NCBI GenBank assembly: GCA_019426215.1
Contig: CM033394.1
Location: 42,530,423-42,594,422, forward strand
Direction of reading: 5' to 3'
DNA length: 64,000 nucleotides
From: Buddleja alternifolia
Taxonomy: Eukaryota; Streptophyta; Magnoliopsida; Lamiales; Scrophulariaceae
A program made the translations under genes and the position numbers. Below the pieces are notes generated by a model. It searched no databases, was not told the origin of the DNA, and was given only the letters and a program-made list of their open reading frames with translations. Shown piece after piece: positions 58,890 through 64,000 of the stretch (within the stretch, counting starts at the first letter, position 1; every line of letters begins with the position of its first letter).

Positions 58890-59035
58890 GCTTTAGACTT
58901 TGTTAAAGTAGGATGCATGATCAAATTATGGCATAAGTGCTCAAGACTTTGTTAAAGTAGGATGCATGATCAAATTATGGTATTTTGTCTCTGCGTTAGA
59001 CTTTGTTAAAGTAGGATGCATGATCAAATTTTGGA
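58890..59035. repeat. Tandem repeat, three copies of a roughly 35-bp core
   Basis: ACTTTGTTAAAGTAGGATGC followed by ATGATCAAATT occurs three times, at about 58899, 58949 and 59001, with variable spacers. A (TG)n run follows at 59069-59101. Confidence 0.85.
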
Positions 59036-59137
59036 GGAATGCTAGATATTCAATCTTTGGCTTTTATATGTGTGTGTGTGTGTGTGTGCGTGTGTGTGTG
59101 TATGCTAGATATTCTATCTTTGACACAATGTTGTATT

Positions 59138-59318
59138 ATTTAGCGACTGTTTAGCGACCGAAGGTGGTCTCTCTTGATCATTAAACTTAGCAAGAAAACT
59201 AGTAGAAGTAAACCTCTGGTTTTTTGATTGAAAATGAACATTTTTAGAGTTTATAACTAAATGAACAAAAGTGATGAGTTATACCTAAAACCCATATAAA
59301 GTAAAATTATTCATAAAT
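59138..59318. repeat. Direct repeat R2 of cargo cassette (element B)
   Basis: Matches R2 of element A over about 180 bp, ending AAAATTATTCATAAAT. Beyond this the two elements diverge (GGTTCGGTTCGG repeats here). Confidence 0.85.
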
Positions 59319-59800
59319 TTTTCGGTTCGGTTCGGTTCGGTTTTCGGTTAAACCGAATTTCCGGAAAAATAAAATAAAATAAAATAATGAAAACAGTGGA
59401 ATTTGTTTGTTGGCAAGTTGCTGGAAAACAATGAAATTCCTCCTAAAGCTTCTTCAGCATCTCCACATACAACTTAGAAGAAAAAGTAGCGGGAAAAGAA
59501 AAAGCAAAAGTAGAAGGAAAAGAAAAAGCAAAAGTAGAGGGAAAAAATGCTAGATTTTATAAATTAAATAGTTAATTATAATGTGCAATATAATATCAAG
59601 TACACAGAAGAGGAAAAAAATGCTAGATTTTCTCCAATGATTTATTACATAATAGAATACTCATAAGATTCTCTTAAAATAAAGTTATTTTAGGCAAGTA
59701 TGCAGTTAATAGTATTAGTCTTGTATTTGAATTTAAAGTCTTGACATTATAATACTTGAATTTGACATTATTTTTTTGTTTGATAAAACCGTGAGTTTAG

Positions 59801-62765
59801 GAGTGGTGCACAACAAAATCAGATTAGTGGATCGAGAAATCCTAATCGAAGGCGGCCTCGAACCCAACTTCGACAAAATAATCCAACTCTTGAAAGAGGT
59901 AACGATGCACATGCACAAGAAAATGAGATAGAGGAGGAGCTAGCCCCCACTAACAACATCAACCCTCCATCAGTTACTAGTATTGTTCCTCCCTTCAGAA
60001 CCAGACAACGAGGGCTCAATCAAGGGACTCCTCGTCCAGCAGAACCTGGATTACGAATTTTGATTTCTATCTCTGGTCAAAGGTATTTTTGGATTCAGTT
60101 CTCTTATTTATTCACTTATTATACTTGCGTAATTTTCATATGGTTGTTTTCTTACTCTGATATATATACTATTTTAGTTTGGACTTTTTTGTTGGATAGT
60201 GAGAGCCAAGGTTCTAGGACGACTAATGTGCCTTAACTTTTCCACAAGTGAAGGTTTAGAATTTGATATTTTACATGTGGGTCCGGGATTTTTGTTGTTG
60301 AGAAATATGTGTAGTTGATAAGAAAAGATTGGATTTTAGGCTTTTAACTCAATTTATATCATAGATTCAGAGAAAAAGAACTTATTCTTTTCATTCAGAA
60401 TGTTGCTTTTGCTAATATTTTAAATAAGGGTGTAAACGAGTTGAGTTCGAGTCAAGCCTGGTCAAATTTTCTATGACTAATTGGCATCAGTGCACCGAGA
60501 AGCTTGACACTTCTATATTTATTGCTAATTACATAAGAAAATGAAAAGATATGCCATGAAGTATGTTTGAATTTCTTTAAGTTGATTAGTGACCCAATTT
60601 TTAGCAATTATGAACACCTTGTGTATAAAATTCTTTACCTTTTGTCCAACATTTGCAGTTGTGGGACCAAACGTAGTATTCCAGATCTCTTTAAGTCTAA
60701 CAGTTCTTATATATACATATATTTATTTATTTATTTATTTGTACAGCGGATATTGATAATGCTAAGTTTAAAGTACTTTAGTCTTATATAATTGCTTAAT
60801 CAAACCAACTTTTCTCATATGTGTTTTAACAATTCCCTTTACGCCAAAATCTCTATTAAGATGTTACTGCATTGATATTTATAGAATTCAGATATAAGAA
60901 ATCGACTTTCACATGTTATTCATAATTCGTTATTACTTGCACAAATGACACTTCAATACATTGCGGATTACTTGTATAGAGGTCTGGACCCTGCTCATCT
61001 ATCTGTTCTTGTACAACTAATAACGAATTATGAATAACTTGCAAAATATGTCTATGCAATAGATGTCTATGCTTAATAAAATTTATCTTTGTGTTGTGAA
61101 ATGGTGTAATCTGAAAGTTTCAAACCTTCAAATGTGGTTCAAGAGATCTCTGCATCGGTTAAATACCATATAACAGGCCCTTGGCCGTCATGGGCACACT
61201 TTCCGGATCACCTAAAGACATGTCTTTGGGAGCTCTTTGAGGTTAGATTTGAAAATATTTCTTCTGAGCATATGTTTTAAATTTTTATGTATTCAAACAA
61301 AGTTATTTAAATAGTATCTTAACTTCGAATTTTTGCTCTTAAAAATTGATATAATTGTCAATTTACCCCTTTTTAACGAAAAACCATCTTTGACAGGCCA
61401 AATACAGATGGACATTTGAAACAATAAATGATATTAAACGTGTGTGGTGGGGCATTGCAAATCGACGTTACAGGGATATAATCTGCAAGGAACGCAAAAA
61501 AGTCGAACTAAAGGTAAAGTCGAGCAAACCTTTGGATTGGATAGGCCATGGTCCTAAATGGCTCGGAGAAAATACATGGAACAAGTTGTGCGAGGATCAT
61601 TGGAGTACAGAGAAGTTCCAAAGAATGTCAGATGCTGGAAAAAATAATAGAAGGAGTTCGGCGGATGGTACAATGTCAACACATACTGGTGGCTCAAGGC
61701 CTTTTGCAGTCCATGAAGAAGAAATGGTAAACTTTTTAATTTAAGAATTTTAGTGAAATTGTGGTTTATCAGTATATTACAAAATGTTACTATTTTTTGT
61801 ATTTATACAGGAAGATGAATATAAGCGCAAAGTTTCGAAAGTTGAGCTTTATGACCGTACCCATAGGACAAAACAAGGAAAAGGGGAATTCATATGCGAC
61901 AAAGCTAATAGGGTGCGGGTAAGTTTTATAACAATTAAAAATTCATTTTCTTTGTTGATAGATTGATGAGATGAATTTTAAGATTCCAGAATAGTAGATT
62001 TTCATGTGACATAAAAATCGTGGTTGGTGTATGGAATTATAGTGCATAACTTTTGCAATTGACTGCAAAAACAAATGTTAAAATAATTGGATTTAAAAGA
62101 CAGAATGTAATCTTAAATTTAATTTGTTCTTTTATATGTTCATATAATTTATGGGCTTCTATGTAGCTTACATTAAATCTAAGGAATTTACATTGAAATA
62201 TGAGAATCATTTTCATTAAATTATTCATTGAACTTGATTGTTTTTGTAGGATGCGTATGACAATTTGGTTGAAGATAATTCTTTAAGTACTTTTAATCCT
62301 GATGCATGGATTGAGGCTTGTGGTGGTGTGCCCAAAGGTCGGGTATATGGATTTGGAAGTCAGCCTCCTCATCAAATTCTTGGTGACATTGCGCATTCTG
62401 TAGGCTCAAAATCTAAACGTTGGGAGGCATTCAACAATGCACAACAAGAATCAGATGAACGCTTTGAGAATTTAAAGAAAGAGATGGAGCATATGAAAGA
62501 GATGAATATGAAAATGATTAATCTTATTGGAGAACATCTCCCAGTCTCAGATTCAGTACGTCAACTGTTGCAAGACATCCAGTGGACAAACCATACTCAT
62601 GCCGGTGGATCTGGCGTACGAGAACAAGAATTTATGAGTGGTCTTCGTGAAGGTAGAAGACATGGTAAGAGTCCCGTTGATAGCAATAGAACCAATAGTG
62701 AAAATACTAGGAGTAATGCTAGTATGTCTGATGCAAATGAGGATGATGAGAACGAGAGTAGTTAG
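59801..62765 (+). CDS. TnpA-type CACTA protein (Transposase_24) of element B
   Basis: Exons 59801-60082, 61118-61241, 61397-61726, 61811-61918 and 62250-62765 join in phase with GT-AG borders. The first visible exon starts after an AG acceptor and has no clear Met, so an upstream exon is missing or unrecognised. Features: Arg/Pro/Asn-rich N-terminus, GPWPSWAHFPDHLKTCLWEL, GPKWLGENTWNKLCEDHW, then FNPDAWIEACGGVPKGRVYG (family signature), a coiled coil (ERFENLKKEMEHMKEMN) and an acidic Ser/Asn tail. It corresponds exon by exon to the TnpA gene of element A but is clearly diverged. Likely binds B's subterminal repeats. Confidence 0.78.
60090..61100. other. Long intron of the element B TnpA gene
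   Basis: AT-rich with (TTTA)n at 60720-60742 and a GTTGTACAACTAATAACGAATTATGAATAACTT-type inverted phrase pairing with 60920-60935. No coding signal. Confidence 0.5.
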
Positions 62766-62969
62766 ATTAACAACGATGAATGTGTTAGGAATTTCGATAC
62801 TAAGTTGGCACCTAGGATATTAATGAGTAGCTTTGGATGATGTTTAACTTATTTGCTTTGTCTATTTTGGATATTTAATTTATCTTAGCATCTTTCTTTG
62901 TATTTATTGAGGTTTTAGTTTTTATTTTTACCGATTTTTTTAGAAATGGGTTAAAAATGCATATTCTTG

Positions 62970-63661
62970 TCATTGCTACAAGGAATTGTTTCGTAGCCAA
63001 CAATAATTTTATACCAGGATAGCTACGGATATGCTTTGGATTCTCGTAAATGTTCCATTGCTATCACAATGCCATTTGCTATGGAGATTTTGTCATTGCT
63101 ACGAATTCTCTACCATTACATTGCTACGAGTTCTTGTGGCTATCGCTATGGTATATGTAAATTCGATAACCTTGGCTATGAATATTGCAACAAATAGTTT
63201 GTTGTTATTATGATGGAAATTGCTAGTAAAATTTTGTAGCCTCGGTAACGAACTTTGCTACGGATTTTGCGATCATATTGCAACAAGATTTGCTACGAAT
63301 GTTTTGTCACTATGGCAACGACAATTGCCATAAACTTTTTTTGTTGCTTCATAGCAACGAAAATGGCCATGGATATTCCGTTGAAATAGTTACGAAGGTT
63401 GCTAAAAAATTTCAACAAATATTCAGTTGCTATTACAACAAAAGTAGCTACGAAATATGTGATGACTATAATAGCTACAAGAATAGCAACAACATTCCGT
63501 AGTTATGTACTAGCTACAAGTTTTTTTAACTCCGTAGCCAAATTTTACAACGCTCTTATCAGCTTCGGACATGGGCTACGGCCATTCGGTCGCCATATCT
63601 ACAAAAATATGGGCATCAGCTACGTAAATCACCGTAGTTGATGCCTTGTTTTTTTGTAGTG
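62970..63661. repeat. Right subterminal repeats of CACTA B
   Basis: Dense short repeats of TTGCTACGAA, TAGCTACAA and GCAACGA in both directions, mirroring 53889-54670. Probable TnpA-binding clusters. Confidence 0.8.
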
Positions 63662-64000
63662 AATTAAGAGAGTTGAAAAATCGATTATATATACAAAATT
63701 TTTACGTCATACTAAAAAAGGAATCAATATGGCAAAAACTTACAAATTCTCCGGAGATCTCCTACCTCGACGGCGTTTTTCACTTGAGACAAATCTGGCA
63801 CCAGTCTAGTTGGCACTCCTCCTCCAACTTCAAAAATCTGGAAATCAAATCAAAGTTGTAATCATATGAAATCAAACATGTATGAACTAATCAACATTTC
63901 AAATTTATTAATTACCTCGCAGCGAAGCGTCATCTTGTTCATTAAAGAAGTGGAAAATAGCTATTCTTTCTATCTCCATAGATTCGATAACCCAAATATT

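Larger units (their letters stand above)
53889..63661. mobile_element. CACTA element B, 9.8 kb, TnpA only plus RKD cargo
   Basis: Ends CACTACAAGAAAACAAGGCA and, inverted, TGCCTTGTTTTTTTGTAGTG, with AAT duplicated on both sides (53886-53888, 63662-63664). The ends match for about 26 bases including CATCAGCTACG. Subterminal repeats of GCTACGAA/TGCAACAA type run 53889-54670 and 62970-63650. No TnpD-type transposase is present, so it should depend on a partner element. It lies in the third Tic22-like copy. Confidence 0.92.
36366..63999 (-). pseudogene. Third Tic22-like copy, broken into fragments over 27 kb
   Basis: Pieces in gene order on the minus strand: exon 1 part at 63916-64000 (runs off the window), exon 2 at 63766-63837 (open, VPTRLVPDLSQVKNAVE), a degenerate exon 3 piece at about 53637-53690, exon 4 halves at about 37108-37145 and 37531-37574, and exon 5 halves at about 36371-36418 and 36963-37000. 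The intron sequences between also match the intact gene. Exon 1 seems to have lost about 66 nt before its donor, changing phase. The gaps are a retroposon, a hAT-like element, a TIR element with CACTA A inside, and CACTA B. Clearly non-functional. Confidence 0.82.

Noticed and set aside
62037..62228. Minus-strand frame between TnpA exons 4 and 5 of element B
   Set aside because: Lies in an AT-rich intron with clean GT-AG borders and shows no domain.
1..64000. CRISPR arrays, bacterial operons, tRNA or rRNA genes
   Set aside because: The gene structure is eukaryotic with introns; no spaced repeat array of CRISPR type and no cloverleaf or rRNA sequence was recognised (the tRNA-like stretch at 27115-27138 is a retrotransposon primer site).

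Overview
The window looks like nuclear DNA of a flowering plant, most likely a eudicot: it is AT-rich, genes carry short GT-AG introns, there is (TTTAGGG)-like sequence, and the transposon families (CACTA/En-Spm, Mutator-like, Ty3 and Ty1/copia LTR elements, MITEs) and the gene families (Tic22, RWP-RK/RKD, plant mobile domain, FBD-type F-box, LSM14/DCP5) are plant types. I cannot name the species.

Left part (1-18,600). The only ordinary host gene is a seven-exon Tic22-like gene on the minus strand (313-5,936; 261 aa predicted). Its exons run across a 1.43-kb Mutator-like element that sits in an intron with a perfect 9-bp target duplication. From inside that element to inside an LTR about 8.2 kb further right the DNA is tandemly duplicated (2,251-10,412 and 10,412-18,601). 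The second copy therefore has Tic22 exons 1-5 but lacks the last two.

Middle (17,949-36,200). A Ty3-type LTR element (two 1,028-bp LTRs, TSD ATAAT) lies on the minus strand. It keeps only gag and protease and carries, in the opposite direction, a degenerate plant mobile domain (PMD) gene. Next come a decayed gypsy-type extra gene, a complete but broken Ty1/copia element (TSD CTCTC) inserted beside it, and a short LSM14/DCP5 gene fragment.

Right part (36,360-64,000). Fragments of a third, diverged Tic22-like copy (pieces of exons 5, 4, 3, 2 and 1, in that order along the plus strand) are spread over more than 27 kb by insertions: a retroposon, a small hAT-like element, a TIR element that itself received CACTA element A (38,747-52,588, TSD TAT), and CACTA element B (53,889-63,661, TSD AAT). 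Element A has a broken TnpD-type transposase gene and an apparently intact TnpA-type gene; element B has only a TnpA-type gene. Both carry an open two-exon RKD-type RWP-RK transcription factor gene (236 aa) between the same direct repeats, and A also carries an F-box/FBD-like gene.

The most notable object is the RKD cassette in two different CACTA transposons: the RWP-RK core is identical in both copies while the N-terminus has diverged. The antisense PMD gene in a gag-protease-only retrotransposon is the second. All assignments are by eye from translated motifs, splice sites and terminal repeats; no database search was possible.
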